Below are positions 11,388-22,637 of a stretch of 64,000 nucleotides of DNA, in pieces (the first letter of the stretch is position 1; each line of letters opens with the position of its first letter). This DNA comes from Trachythela sp. YZ-2020 (taxonomy: Eukaryota > Cnidaria > Anthozoa > Malacalcyonacea > Clavulariidae). The notes below the pieces were generated by a model. That model made no database searches and had not been told where the DNA came from. It was given only the letters and a program-made list of their open reading frames with translations. The stretch covers positions 1,488,001-1,552,000 of the forward strand of contig JADLSH010000256.1 in NCBI GenBank assembly GCA_016169945.1, in the 5' to 3' direction. A program made the translations under genes and the position numbers.

Positions 11388-14300
11388 ATGGATAGTTTTG
11401 TGTTGGAGAAACTAGAAGAGTGGAATCTATTGACTCTCAAGGACGTATTTGAAGGTAGGTTAACGTTTACTTTTAAAAATAATTATATATATGCAAATAT
11501 GGTTATTTTACGGTTGAGCGGGAACGATGCATATATTAAATAAATGCATATTAATACCAGTGTTAGACATCAGACATGTCCAGTTTTTTGGACTTGTGTC
11601 TTCTTATTATACAACATGAACAAGTTGTGATTGTACTACGCCGAGAAAGCGAATGTCAGTCTGTAAACACAATTTGAAATTTCACTCAGGGAAGGCCGAA
11701 CAAGAAGGCCTTCGCTCGAAAGGCCTTTGCTTGATTTTGATACCCTGAAGGAAATGATCAAGCCAGTTGGTCCAAGGATGAAGTTTTTGGCAAATTTAAA
11801 GAAACTCCAAGCTGGCGAGGTATGCTGAATTAAAGTGGATACCCAATTTGACATAAAATATTGTATTTCGAAATTATTGTACCCTTCAGAGACAGTACTG
11901 ATGGGATATATGTGTTCAAAGTGTAACCATGTTATTAATGGGAATGTAAACAAACTTATATCACATCTTAAAAACACACATGCAATTCTTTTTGGCAATT
12001 CATTCACATCGTCGGTAACATGCTCTCAAGATGGATGTAAGCGTACTTTCAGGTATAGGTATGCACTACAACGACACATTGAGAGTAGTCATGTCCCAGT
12101 TAATATTGATGATGATGATGGTGGTGGTGGTGATGATGATGATGATGATGATGATGATTATGATAATGACCAGCATAATAATTTAGATGAGCCACAAGAG
12201 ATTGAAATGGATAATGATTTTTGGGACGAGTTTAGCAAGGAAAAAATTACAGATATGGTTGCAGCTAGTATTGCGAGGATGAAAGCCTCAAGTAATATTG
12301 TCCAGTCAACAATAGATACAGTTGTTGCAGACTCGTCAAATTTGTTTCATGATATTGTTGGTGGTTTGAAGGAAAAAAACTTGAAGTTTTTGCATGAAAG
12401 GGGATTTTGTGATGATGGTAATGATGAAGAATTAAGAAATTTGCTTGAAACATTTGAAAATTGTAAGAAGCCATATCAACAGCTAAGAAATTCTTATCAA
12501 CAAGAGAAATATTTTGTTAATTCAGGATTTTTCATTAAACCGATTGAAGTGCCAATTGCGTTAGGCTATTTTCCACACCACAATAGAACTACTGGCCATG
12601 TTGAACAGCTTGCGAAGCATATTACAATGCAGTACATACCAATACAGCAACTTTTAAAATGTATTCTTGAGAGCAAGGGTTTTATGTCTACTGTGTTACA
12701 ATATCAGTGTAGAAATGATGGGATTTTAAGGGATTTTAAAGATGGTCGATTCTGTAAAGAACATATATTTTTTTCAAATCCAGTAAATATTCAGCTCTTA
12801 ATGTATGTTGACGAGTGTGAAGTGGTAAATCCTCTTGGTTCGAAGGCAGGTGTCCATAAAATTGGAGTGATATATTGCATTATCTTGAATTTACCACCAA
12901 AATATCGTTCATCATTGTCCAGTTGCTTTCTTGTTGCCATGTTCAATGCAGGTGATGTGAAAATATATGGTTATGATCCCTTTCTAAGACCTCTTGTTGA
13001 TGATATCAAAGCAATGGAGACAGACGGTGTGCACATTGACTGTGATGTCTATAATGGAACTGTTAAAGTGGGCATCGCTCAGATGACAGGCGATAACCTT
13101 GGTGTTAATGGTATCTGTGGATTTGTGGAAAGTTTTGTTGGGAACTATCATTGCAGGCATTGCAAGATGCACAGAAATGACATGCACTACTCTACTACGG
13201 AGAGACCAGAATTCCTGCGAATGGAAGAGGACTATGAAGATGATGTGAACATCAATGACCCATCGACAACTGGTATAAAATCAGCTTGTCTTTTGAATGA
13301 CATTGATAGTTTCCATGTGACCCAGAATTTTGCTCCAGATATAATGCATGATCTTTTAGAAGGTGTTTGTAGCTTGGAGGTGCATCTTGTACTTGCTGTC
13401 CTGATACAAGAGGGACATTTCACTCTAGATTTGTTGAACAGCAGGATTACCAGCTTCGATTATGGATTGATAGATTCCAAAAATAAGCCTTCAATAATTT
13501 CTGCTGCCAAGCTGCAACACCCAGATGGACCTACCCATCAAACGGCTGCACAGATGTGGTGTTTGGTTCGTCATATTCCTCTTCTAATTGGTGATAAAGT
13601 GCCTGAAGATCATGAACACTATGAACTGTTACTGCTACTTTTAGACTGTATGGATATTGTATTTTCTTACGAGATAACTGAAGAGGATACACTATTTCTG
13701 AAGCATGTTATCAAAGACCACCATGAACACTTTTTGAAATTATTTCCAGAGCGCAATCCAAAGCCGAAACACCACCACTTTATGACTCACTATCCTCGTC
13801 AAATTCGTATGCTTGGCCCCCTTATACACTACTGGACAATGCGTTTTGAAGCTAAGCATAATTTTTTTAAACGTCTGCCGCATATAGTGTGCAATTTCCG
13901 GAATATTATGAAGACGTTGAGCTACAGACAACAGATATATTTCTGTTACAACATGATCAGTGCAAAGGACCTGGTTACAAGAGATCAGGAGGTTGGGCCA
14001 GGGTCTGCTGTACTTGTGGCGTCTTTATCAAATGCCAGGGTTTTAGGAGCTGTGCTTGGTGTCCATCTACTAGATGAAGTCTATGTTGCCAAATGGTGTG
14101 TTGTGCTTGGGAAGAGATATGAGAAGAATATGGTTGTTGTTACAGGTAAAACAAATGATGCTGATCCAGTCTTTCAGAGGATTGTTTATGTGCTTTGTTT
14201 GGACAATGGAATTCAACTTATTACAGAGCTATTTCACATTGTGAGATTTGATCGGCATGCCCACTCTTACATTTTGAAACCAGCAGAGGGATTATGGAGT

Positions 14301-17300
14301 ATGAGTAGTGTAGAGGAACTGCTGGATTATCAGCCATACCATGGAGCCAAGTCATATCACCAGACTGAAGAATCACATGTATTTGTTGCTTTGAGACATT
14401 GGATTCATTGAAATATTTTGTCATATCAGTGATATTATTATACTTATCTTGGATGCAATCAATCTGGCATTTACGACCACAAGTACTGCTGGCATCACAC
14501 CAGTGTTAATGTAGTAAGTTTAAATATAAACATGTGATTTTAAGTTTAAATACATTTTGGCTACATTGAAAATTTGGCCTAGGTGAATAAAAAATAGCAA
14601 TAGGTACATTATTAGACACTGTCCTAGAACATTTTTGGTGTTGGAGTGAACATTTTAAATTTGGCCCTTGCGATAGTTTTGAATGTGTATTTTTTCTTAT
14701 TCCTTTTCTAATTATATTATTATAGGTTTCCCCGAGTAACAAACAAATTCACAGTAGTGGTTCTGGTTCATCCTCAGATAGTCCTGGGCCATCTTCATCT
14801 GAGTGCAACGACTGTGTCAGTCCACCTCCCTGGAAGAAGGTCAAGTCTGACTTTGTAAGTGCCACTTTTGGATGCATGGGAAAAACCATGGATACAATTT
14901 TAAGGAATATATCATGTATGCTAAAACCCAACAAGGATTTGGTTGAAAAATATTTTTGCGCTTTATTTTTGAGATTTGTGTTGTTTGAGATTGTTTTGTG
15001 ATTTGGATGTAAATTGCTTTTATTGAGCACAATATATATATAATCACAACAGCAGCATGTTTATATACATGTAGATGAACTTGATATTTCTCATTTGGGT
15101 TCTGAGTTGATGGTATATTTTTAACTTTTAACCCAATTAGTCGATCTCCTTTTATTTTTCTTCATCCAAGGGCAGTTTTGTGGTTATTAGTAACTAATGT
15201 TGCTAATATAAACAGGAAGGGGCCAGACCAACATATCATTTTATATATTCAATTTTTACAATATCCGAGCTTTATTGAAGGAGCATTCAGCTATTGGAGA
15301 ATCCATCATTGATGATATAGAAAAGGATGAACTAACAAGGAAAAGCAGACTCAAATTTGTTAGGATTCTTGTTGCTCATTTGATACAGAACTATGGAGAT
15401 AGGTACAGTACATACTACATTGTATACATACATTTATTAAAAATATAGTATAGACTATATTATTGTAGACAATAGACATTATTTTCATGTAGACTGGACT
15501 TGGTGATTTATTTATTCAAGTACTATATAAGTATGCAAGGCTACAATACCAATTATCATGGGACTAGTACCAATTATTTATGAAGTTTTTTTTTGTTATG
15601 TTGACAGACCTCAATGCGAAGTGAAGGCTAGGCTAGCCAAGGCAATTGTTGATGAATTTCCATCTCTTAAGGATGACGAAGGTGAAGGTTTTGTAAGTAT
15701 ACACAATAGTCAATACACATGTTTATTATATGGCTGAGATAAATGCCGCACGCTGATTGGTTAATTACCGGTCTGGAAAATGTCATCTTGCCCGCTCAGA
15801 AATTCATCTTGCCCGCTCGTGAAATTGTAAAAACACTGTCCAAATATTTTCTAAAAGAAGCTGGTAAACTTTATTTAATGCGGTATAGTGACGACGAGGA
15901 GCACTCATCGAGTGAATTTTATTATCCTGATGAAATCTTGGATGAAAGAAATGACCCAAATGGTAGGCTTCAAGGCGAAAACGCCGAACAAAACAACAAC
16001 AAAAACAGCCAAGAAAAAATTGAAGAATTTATACACAACCAGAAAGCGAAAACCACAATAACGAAAACGAAAAGCGACATGAACGTTTTCCAGCGTTACC
16101 TTGAGACAGTTAACAAAGGTGAAAAACAAATTGAGTACTTACCGAAAGCAGAACTTGACCACTTACTCTGCAAATTTTTTATCAATGTCCGTAAAGCAAA
16201 TGGCGACGAATACGAACCGTCTTCACTCTCAAGTTTCCAGAGAAGTTTACAACGATACTTAACTGAAAGTAACATTCAAACAAACATTTTAAAAGACATT
16301 GAATTCGAGAAGTATCTTGCGCTGAATGCTTTGCATTTTACTTTACACTACATAGTTGTAAGTTGTTTACAGACTTTTGCCTTCAAAAACGTTCGACGAA
16401 CTGTCAAAAAATGTTGCAAACATTTTGTTCTTAAATTTTAATGGATTTATCTGTCATAGAACTTTTGTTAGTCGGCCGTAGTCGGCCGGCCAAGAGTTCA
16501 AAATATGATCCTAAAAGATTTTGATGGCAATTTTATGTTAGAAGCTGGCAAGAACCATATTCATACTCAGGTAGATGTAGGGAATAAGGTTTGAGGTGTT
16601 GCCAAGTCGAAATCTTAAATTTTGAGTGAAAAAATATGATATTTCTAAGCCTCCTTCCCGCGAAATCGCGGTAGTTTAACTTCAAACGATTACCGACAAT
16701 TCTGCTGCTATGAGACAGACTTCTTTGCTCTGATTGGCTATCGGAATTGTTCCTAAATTGGTCAGCCAATGGGCGAACGTCGAAAAGTCCTGACGCTTCC
16801 GGTTTTTGCAACATACGAGGTAAACAACAATACAACATCAAAGATATTCAAAGTACAAGAAAGAAATATGCTATTTATGCTATTTAGTTTAAAGATTTTT
16901 CGTGGTAATGCGATCAATATTATCTATACCCAATTGTTCTTTGCTTAGTTATACTGATTTAGACCCCTTTGCCCGCATTTGCTTGATTATCGCCGCTGCC
17001 TATGGCTATGTCGTGTGAAGGCAAATATAGTTTTAATACAGCTAGTACAATAATATAGTGCACAAAATATTGTACTGTCTGACCGGAAAAAGTATGACTA
17101 TTTTATTCAATCGATACTATCTCATTTCTCGACTTATTGAATACTATCAGAGAGTATTCTTATAATTTCAACAAGATTTTACCGCACTGTTCAGTTCAAT
17201 TCTTTAGCCTTTGGTTTAGCGTAGCAGCAAGTTGCAGCTGTTTGTGTCGGACTGATATCAAATTCCTGTGTTCGATATTTATTAAAAATAACATATCATT

Positions 17301-20300
17301 CCCAATGATAACAGGTCTCGTAAGTCGTAAGTCGTAAGCCATTCTAGAAGTCAGAACTTTAAAAATTTCCGTGCTTGAGTTTGTTCACGAACATTATTTA
17401 GAACTTGACAAATTGCAAAGTACATTTTTATTGTTAGTTCCATTCAAAAGCCGAATATGTTTCTAACAGTTAACACTAAAATATAAAAATATATATACAA
17501 TAGTTTCTTAATGAATAAAGTCATTTTAGTCAAATGCGTTTGTGTTTATAATTACAGGCTACAGCGATAGACATTGAATAATACAGGCTAGCCTTGATAT
17601 AGGTCAGTGCAAACATATATGCAAATGAAATATACAACAATCAAAACAGTCTTACTGACTGTAGTTCGTTAGACAATCAGGTAAATCGTTAAATACACTT
17701 CCATTGGTAGACTGATATACAATGTGAGAGTATGGTTTCAAACATTGAGTGAACAAAATTCAACAAAGATTGGATACAGTATAAAATATTTAAAACATTT
17801 TAGCTCGACACAATTCAGCACCGGACAAAATACAAAACATTTTGGCACGATACTTAGTAATTTTAAAAGCAAATGTTGGAGAAACGGGGGCTGTATCAGT
17901 ACAGATAATATTGATCGCATTAACACGAAAAATCTTACCTAAATATCATTAAAATCGTATAAACCTCGTGTGTTGCAATAACCGGAAGCGTCAGGACCTT
18001 TCGACGTTCGGTCATTGGCTGACTAAAAATCAATGCCGATAGCCAATCAGAGCAAAGAAGCCTGTCATGTCTCACATCAGCAGAATTGTCGGTAATCGTT
18101 TGAAGTTAAACTACCGCGATTTCGCGGGAAGGTGGCTTAGAAATATCATATTTTTTCATTCAAAATATAAGATTTCGACTTGGCAACACCTCAAACCTTG
18201 TTCCTTACATCTATCTGAGTATGAATATGATTGTTGCCAGCTTCTAACATAAAATTGCCATCAAGTTGCAAGATACGATGACTTGGCCGGCCGTCTATGT
18301 TGTATGTTTATCACGAAAACGTAAAAAAAACATATTTTTGAAGGTTAATTTTTTTTCTTTGGTGTATTTTTATTAATTGTTTTGTTGTTATCAGCGAATC
18401 AGCAAGCGCGACGACAGAAACCGCCAGTATATACGGCTGAAAGCGGTTTTATAGCTGCAAAAAGGTTTTCTGGTTTTTCAAAAGTCAGAAAAAACTGCGA
18501 TGCGACAAAGCCATATAATAAATCCCTTATTAACCTCCTTTGCTCGGTCTGTACGGGAAAGTATTGCCTTCGGTTTTTATCGCACAGACCTCGCTCCTTC
18601 GTCGCTCGGTCTGTACGAAAAACCTCAGGCAATACTTTCCCGTACAGACCTCGTAGTCGGTTAATAAGTCCTTAGTATTGACTGTATTCATAATTGTTGC
18701 TTTCAGTTAAAGTTTATAAAATTGAATGCAGATGTCATTGAGTGTCCTGTTAAAACCTGTGATGACCGGTAAAAAATTGTCTGTGAACAGTAAGTATCTA
18801 CATACTGATCAGGGTGTCCAGTATACTTTCAATAATTAGTTTGAGTCCTGATCCAGACTAATTCAACTAGTTTCCGGAAACTGGTCACATTTTGTTGATA
18901 AAAATAAGTTTTTGCAATGCATTGCATTGCTCTTTTTATTATTCGTATTAAAAAGTCACAAGTGTTATTCCATTCATATTTTATACTTTTGATGGTGAAG
19001 CTAGCAGTGAGATGAAGTGTCATCATCCGTGTGAACTTTGTGTGGAAACTATAGTCAAAACAATCTCCTATTGGTTCTCGCTTCAACCCATGCAATTAGA
19101 GTGAACTAGTTAAAACTTTCTCCTATTGGTCAATCACCTTTCTCCTATTGGTCAATCATATTGTATTTGATTATATTATTTTATATTCACTGTTAAATTG
19201 CACTCAAAATGCAGGAAGTAGTATATCATCTCTGGAGTTTTAGAAAAAAAGAGTTTTTACTAATTTTTAAAAAATTGTAATTTAGACTTATTTATATATC
19301 AATTTTTGAAAATCAGAATTTGGTAAAATCTTTCTCCAAATTCTGGAAATGCCATAGAGATGCTAGATTTCAACCATTTCTGAGGGTGCATGCCCCCTAG
19401 CCCCTAGGTTTCTCCTGCCTTACAGCAGTCGTGTCTCATGCCTTTGGCATGAGTGAACTACTCACTAAAACCCCTAGATCCACCCCTGAGTGCCAATATT
19501 AATTATCATTGACATTGACTTCAATTGTAGGAAGCCTGGTACACTCGAGGTAAAGGAAAGCATTCTTCGTCTGGGTGGATTGAAGAACGGCTCAGGAATG
19601 TTAGGCGGAGTTACTCCACTGAAAAGTCTAATGCTTCAAATTCTCCATCTTCAAGTTCTTCAAATTCTTCAACATTGACTGCTGCGATTTTGCCTGGTAT
19701 GATGTCTTAATATTGATAATGATAACACATTTATTTGCACTCACTGGACCCCAAACATGAATTCCACTATCTTAAAGGTGCCGTCAAGTCCATTTTGCTG
19801 ACATTTGCATTTTCTATGTAAACAAAGTCTTTGAACAATTATTCGGACATGTTATCGCCATAGTATAGTTGAATGATGGATGATGCTAGTAGTTAAAGAT
19901 TATTTCAGAATGAATCTGCTCTCTTCACCGCAATATAGAACATATAAAGGACTATGTTTACATGTGGGGACCCCACAATGTACATGCGCAGACTTGACAG
20001 TATCTTTAATTATATTCTTAGTAAAAAAATCATCTTCACCGACTGTTTTTGTTTTTACATATGCAATGATCAAAGTTAGCAGATGTGACTCACTGAACTG
20101 GTTATAATATTGTTATGTTACACTACAGTAACAAATCCCTTAGAAGTCTCCAAGAACCTTTATAGTTAGTGTCATTTTGGGGATATATGTGATGTAGGTT
20201 AAAACATAATTATGTACATAGCGATTTTCTATTTCTGTCATGTGAGTGACATGTGGCATTACTTTATTTACTTTCACAGAATCTGATTTATCACCTGAAC

Positions 20301-21778
20301 AATTTAAAAGCATGGTAGAGTGGCTGAAGCACAATTTGGCTCCATCCTCACAAGTTATTTCTTTTATGGAGAAGACAGCTGTTAAGAGGGCTGAATGGAT
20401 AAGAAAGAGCCCTGGGCAGCCAGTTGGTAACATTGTTTTGGAATATCCTCGCCTTTTCGACACACCTGGCATGGTGAGTACAGTGTATGCATACATCCGT
20501 AGTAATTTATATAGTTGATACAAGTTAAGGAAAGCCAAATTAAAGATGTTGACATTTTAATTGTTTAGTGAATTTACTGTAATGAGTTTGCCCTACAGTA
20601 AATTAAATCACAGGTACATAGTTACTTTTGTACATAGTTTTGTACAGGTACATAGTAACTCCAGGGTTACCAGGAAATCATTAAAAATACATGAGATAAC
20701 ATGGGTTTATTTAATAGATCCAGCCTAGTGGAGTGACTATTGCTAAAGCCAAGCACTGGTTGATTACCTATTGTACAGTAGATATAAACATAATTATTTC
20801 TTTAATTTTCACTGGTACAGATTGAAGCTGATTTCCGTATGCTGTTTCCAGACGTGTCGGATTGTTTGTACATGCAGTGGACTCCAACCTACATATGTGA
20901 AGTCACAAAGTATGCAAGTCGTCAAGGAAAGTGGGCTTCCTATTTGAACATAAATGCATCAACATTATGTAAGTATTAACTAGTGTTATTTTAAGAAATT
21001 GAATATAATGAGAAAAGAATGATAGAAAATAATTTCGATACATCATTGAAGAACTCATTGTCAGTTTAATACATTCATTGTCAGTTTAATACTGTATGGT
21101 TTGTACTTTGTTGTGTAGATATTTTAGTTTTCTTTGACAGTTTTAACTATGATACCATGGTATTTTCGCTTAATATTAAATATATTTAGGTTCAGATGAT
21201 GAGAAGTCAAATGCTGCATTGGGCCTGCTCCCATGTATTCTGCCACCAGGTAGGAATGGGAAGAAGAGAGCCAGTATTGATGAATCAATGGAATCTTACA
21301 TTGACATTAAACCAGTAAGTGATCATAACCAAAACTCTGTGATTTCTAGATGTATCAAAGTCCCTCTAAAATCGATATCCAGACTCCAGTGTGTAATCCT
21401 TGCAACACATCTACAATGTGGATTTTTTATATATATATAAACCACTACATTCCTTCTTTATAGATTGGTACAAACATGCCAAAATACTTGGAAGAAGTGA
21501 CAAATGCACAACCATTTATTCTTGTCCTGGGTTCTCTGGAACATCCATTGCAATGTTTTGTAATAGTTGAAAAGCAGGCTCTAGAGCAAACCTCCCTGTT
21601 AAAAGCTGTGGATGTTTGCTTCAAAGTATTTTATGTTTTTAATTTAAACTACCCATGGCAGTGTTTTACCACTTGGGAATTTTTTCAAAAAGTGGTATTT
21701 GGATTGGAAGATGTTGGTGGCCGTACTAAGACTTCTCCAGCTGTCATAGCGATGCGCACAGCATTAAAGAGACATTAA
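11388..21778 (+). CDS. SAMD3-like accessory protein of the CMC transposon (about 10 exons)
   Basis: Exons: 11388-11454, about 11690-11819, 14726-14854, 15270-15402, 15608-15692, 19531-19696, 20280-20473, 20821-20968, 21190-21314, 21464-21778. Junction phases agree from exon 4 to the stop codon. The N-terminus looks like a SAM domain (MDSFVLEKLEEWNLLTLKDV, then LDFDTLKEMIKPVGPRMKF). Next come an Ser-rich linker, a helical region ending EERLRNVRRSYSTEKS, and conserved blocks LEYPRLFDTPGM, EADFRMLFPDV, LLPCILPPGR and a C-terminal segment ending MRTALKRH. The order matches SAMD3-like proteins common in fish and cnidarians. The transposase gene sits in the second intron, same strand. Two joints are uncertain: exon 1 to 2 (two possible donors at 11454/11458) and exon 3 to 4 (one base out of phase, possible frameshift). 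Function is unknown; a transposition cofactor is inferred from linkage. Confidence 0.72.
11901..14411 (+). CDS. CMC-type DDE transposase with two C2H2 zinc fingers
   Basis: An intact 836-codon frame from the first in-frame ATG; the frame is open upstream to 11835 but without ATG. Zinc finger 1: C5, C8, H22, H27. Zinc finger 2: C41, C46, H59, H64. A Gly/Asp-rich run encoded by GAT repeats follows. Then come YVDECEVVNPLGSKAGVHKI, GDNLGVNGICGFVESFVGNY, CRHCKMHRNDMHY, a PDIMHDLLEG motif and HFMTHYPRQIRMLGPL followed by MRFEAKH with the catalytic Glu at residue 650. These are hallmarks of animal EnSpm/CMC transposases. It lies alone in one exon within an intron of the SAMD3-like gene. No stop or frameshift is visible, so this copy may be recently active. 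Confidence 0.88.
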   Translation: MGYMCSKCNHVINGNVNKLISHLKNTHAILFGNSFTSSVTCSQDGCKRTFRYRYALQRHIESSHVPVNIDDDDGGGGDDDDDDDDDYDNDQHNNLDEPQEIEMDNDFWDEFSKEKITDMVAASIARMKASSNIVQSTIDTVVADSSNLFHDIVGGLKEKNLKFLHERGFCDDGNDEELRNLLETFENCKKPYQQLRNSYQQEKYFVNSGFFIKPIEVPIALGYFPHHNRTTGHVEQLAKHITMQYIPIQQLLKCILESKGFMSTVLQYQCRNDGILRDFKDGRFCKEHIFFSNPVNIQLLMYVDECEVVNPLGSKAGVHKIGVIYCIILNLPPKYRSSLSSCFLVAMFNAGDVKIYGYDPFLRPLVDDIKAMETDGVHIDCDVYNGTVKVGIAQMTGDNLGVNGICGFVESFVGNYHCRHCKMHRNDMHYSTTERPEFLRMEEDYEDDVNINDPSTTGIKSACLLNDIDSFHVTQNFAPDIMHDLLEGVCSLEVHLVLAVLIQEGHFTLDLLNSRITSFDYGLIDSKNKPSIISAAKLQHPDGPTHQTAAQMWCLVRHIPLLIGDKVPEDHEHYELLLLLLDCMDIVFSYEITEEDTLFLKHVIKDHHEHFLKLFPERNPKPKHHHFMTHYPRQIRMLGPLIHYWTMRFEAKHNFFKRLPHIVCNFRNIMKTLSYRQQIYFCYNMISAKDLVTRDQEVGPGSAVLVASLSNARVLGAVLGVHLLDEVYVAKWCVVLGKRYEKNMVVVTGKTNDADPVFQRIVYVLCLDNGIQLITELFHIVRFDRHAHSYILKPAEGLWSMSSVEELLDYQPYHGAKSYHQTEESHVFVALRHWIH
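14412..14725. other. Intronic sequence between transposase and exon 3 of the accessory gene
   Basis: AT-rich, with no ORF of interest. It should hold the transposase 3' UTR, though no single AATAAA site stands out. Confidence 0.35.
15878..16441 (+). CDS. Crypton/KIAA1958-like tyrosine-recombinase N-terminal (core-binding) fragment
   Basis: Open from 15743; ATG 15878 (MRYSDDEEHSSSEF) is preferred because the CCAAT box and inverted repeat lie upstream. After a charged linker, TKSDMNVFQRYLETVNKGE, LPKAELDHLLCKFFINVRKA and LSSFQRSLQRYL match the SAM-like core-binding domain of Crypton-derived DUF3504 proteins. From about 16320 (after FEKYLA) similarity stops and the tail is unrelated. The catalytic domain with the R-H-R-Y residues is absent: a truncated, non-autonomous copy. 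Confidence 0.65.
   Translation: MRYSDDEEHSSSEFYYPDEILDERNDPNGRLQGENAEQNNNKNSQEKIEEFIHNQKAKTTITKTKSDMNVFQRYLETVNKGEKQIEYLPKAELDHLLCKFFINVRKANGDEYEPSSLSSFQRSLQRYLTESNIQTNILKDIEFEKYLALNALHFTLHYIVVSCLQTFAFKNVRRTVKKCCKHFVLKF
16470..18296. mobile_element. Transposon with about 340-bp terminal inverted repeats
   Basis: 16470-16815 is repeated in reverse at about 17970-18296, including CCGCGAAATCGCGGTAGTTT and a CTGATTGGCTATC box. The outer ends are GGCCGGCCAAG and its complement. No clean target duplication was found and the 1.1-kb interior has no recognisable gene. It splits the Crypton-like element. Confidence 0.7.
18526..18668. repeat. Type 1 modular hairpin at the end of the Crypton-like element
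   Basis: Arm A CTTATTAACC (18526-18535) pairs with GGTTAATAAG (18659-18668). After a 10-base spacer, arm B at 18546-18568 (23 bases, starts GGTCTGTACGGG) pairs perfectly with 18628-18650. The loop contains a further inverted pair CAGACC/GGTCTG around a CTTCG-type turn. Confidence 0.85.
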
Positions 21779-21861
21779 AGTTAACAAACCACTGACAATT
21801 ATAACCAGGTTACCCTGTATAGTATTATATCAAGTCTGAATATTATTGTTTCTGTTGTTAA

Positions 21862-21964
21862 AGCAGCAGTGTCACCCGCTGCACATCCTGTTCTGCGCAT
21901 AACATTGTATATTCGGAATATATCAAAATACAGAACAGGATGCGCAGCGGGTGACACTGCTGCT
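21862..21964. mobile_element. 103-bp TTAA MITE
   Basis: TTAA at 21858-21861 and 21965-21968 flank inverted repeats of about 35 bp starting AGCAGCAGTGTCACCCGC, with one mismatch in the visible arm. The loop is only about 30 bases. It lies just after the accessory gene stop codon. Confidence 0.8.
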
Positions 21965-22059
21965 TTAAAGTAATATCATTGAAAATAAAGTTATTTTGAT
22001 TTAAGTTGTATTATACTGCTACAGGTCTGCATTTACGAGCCAAAGTTGGTGATTAGTTA

Positions 22060-22637
22060 AATTAATCAGTTGAACAAGTAACATGTACAAAATAGCCAAG
22101 AAAATTTGCCAATTTGCCAGGATTAATCAGTTTAACCAGAAATGTGGTGCAAAATAACCGGGAAAATTCACCAGTATTCCAGGTAATGTTCACCAGGATT
22201 GCTGATTTTAACCAGAAATGTGGTACAAAATAACCAGGAAAATGCACCAGTATTCCTGGTAATGTTCACCAGGATTGCTCAGTTTAACCAGAAATGTGGT
22301 ACAAAATAACCAGGAAAATTCACCAGTATTTCCTGGTAATGTTCACCAGGATTGCTCAGTTTAACCAGAAATGTGGTACAAAATAACCAGGAAAATTCAC
22401 CAGTATTTCCTGGTAATATTCACCAGGATTGCTCAGTTTAACCAGAAATGTGGTACAAAATAACCAGGAAAATTCACCAGTATTTCCTGGTAATGTTCAC
22501 CAGGACTGTGGTTGCAATGAATCCACCAGGAAATCCTGGTGAAATTGACCAGGAAAGTGTGGGTGTTATAGCAACATGGAACTTAGTGAAAATTTCACCA
22601 GTTTTTGGTGGAATTTCACCACATTTTTTTTAGAGTG
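22060..22637. repeat. Right subterminal tandem repeats of the CMC element
   Basis: About five to six units of roughly 79 bp contain AACCAGAAATGTGGTACAAA, ATAACCAGGAAAATTCACCA and CCTGGTAATGTTCACCAGGA, followed by denser CTGGTGAAA motifs to the terminus. They mirror the left end and are probable transposase-binding repeats. Confidence 0.85.

Larger units (their letters stand above)
15722..18668 (+). mobile_element. Crypton-like element ending in a hairpin (type 1), inside a CMC intron
   Basis: Starts with TTTATTATATGGCT. The complement AGCCATATAATAAA is at 18509-18522, directly before the terminal hairpin at 18526-18668. An inverted CCAAT box (CTGATTGG, about 15752) precedes a Crypton-like ORF. 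The element is interrupted by a long-TIR transposon at about 16470-18296. Same layout as the elements at 26091-26590 and 26592-27331. Confidence 0.6.
11041..22637 (+). mobile_element. 11.6-kb CMC (EnSpm/CACTA-like) transposon inserted in a MULE
   Basis: Inverted ends CACTCTAAAAAATGT and the complement of ACATTTTTTTTAGAGTG, followed on both sides by CTGGTGAAA-type subterminal motifs. A TA (or TAC) duplication lies at 11039-11040 and 22638-22639. The MULE reading frame continues across the insertion (IFTT then DSN), proving the boundaries. CACT ends and a 2-3 bp duplication fit the CMC superfamily, as does the encoded transposase. Content: SAM-domain accessory gene (11388-21778), transposase (11901-14411), a Crypton-like element (15722-18668) that itself contains a long-TIR element, and a TTAA MITE (21862-21964). 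Confidence 0.88.

Noticed and set aside
11636..12007. Minus-strand frame of 123 codons opposite the SAM exon and transposase start
   Set aside because: Shadow of plus-strand coding sequence with spliced, domain-bearing exons.
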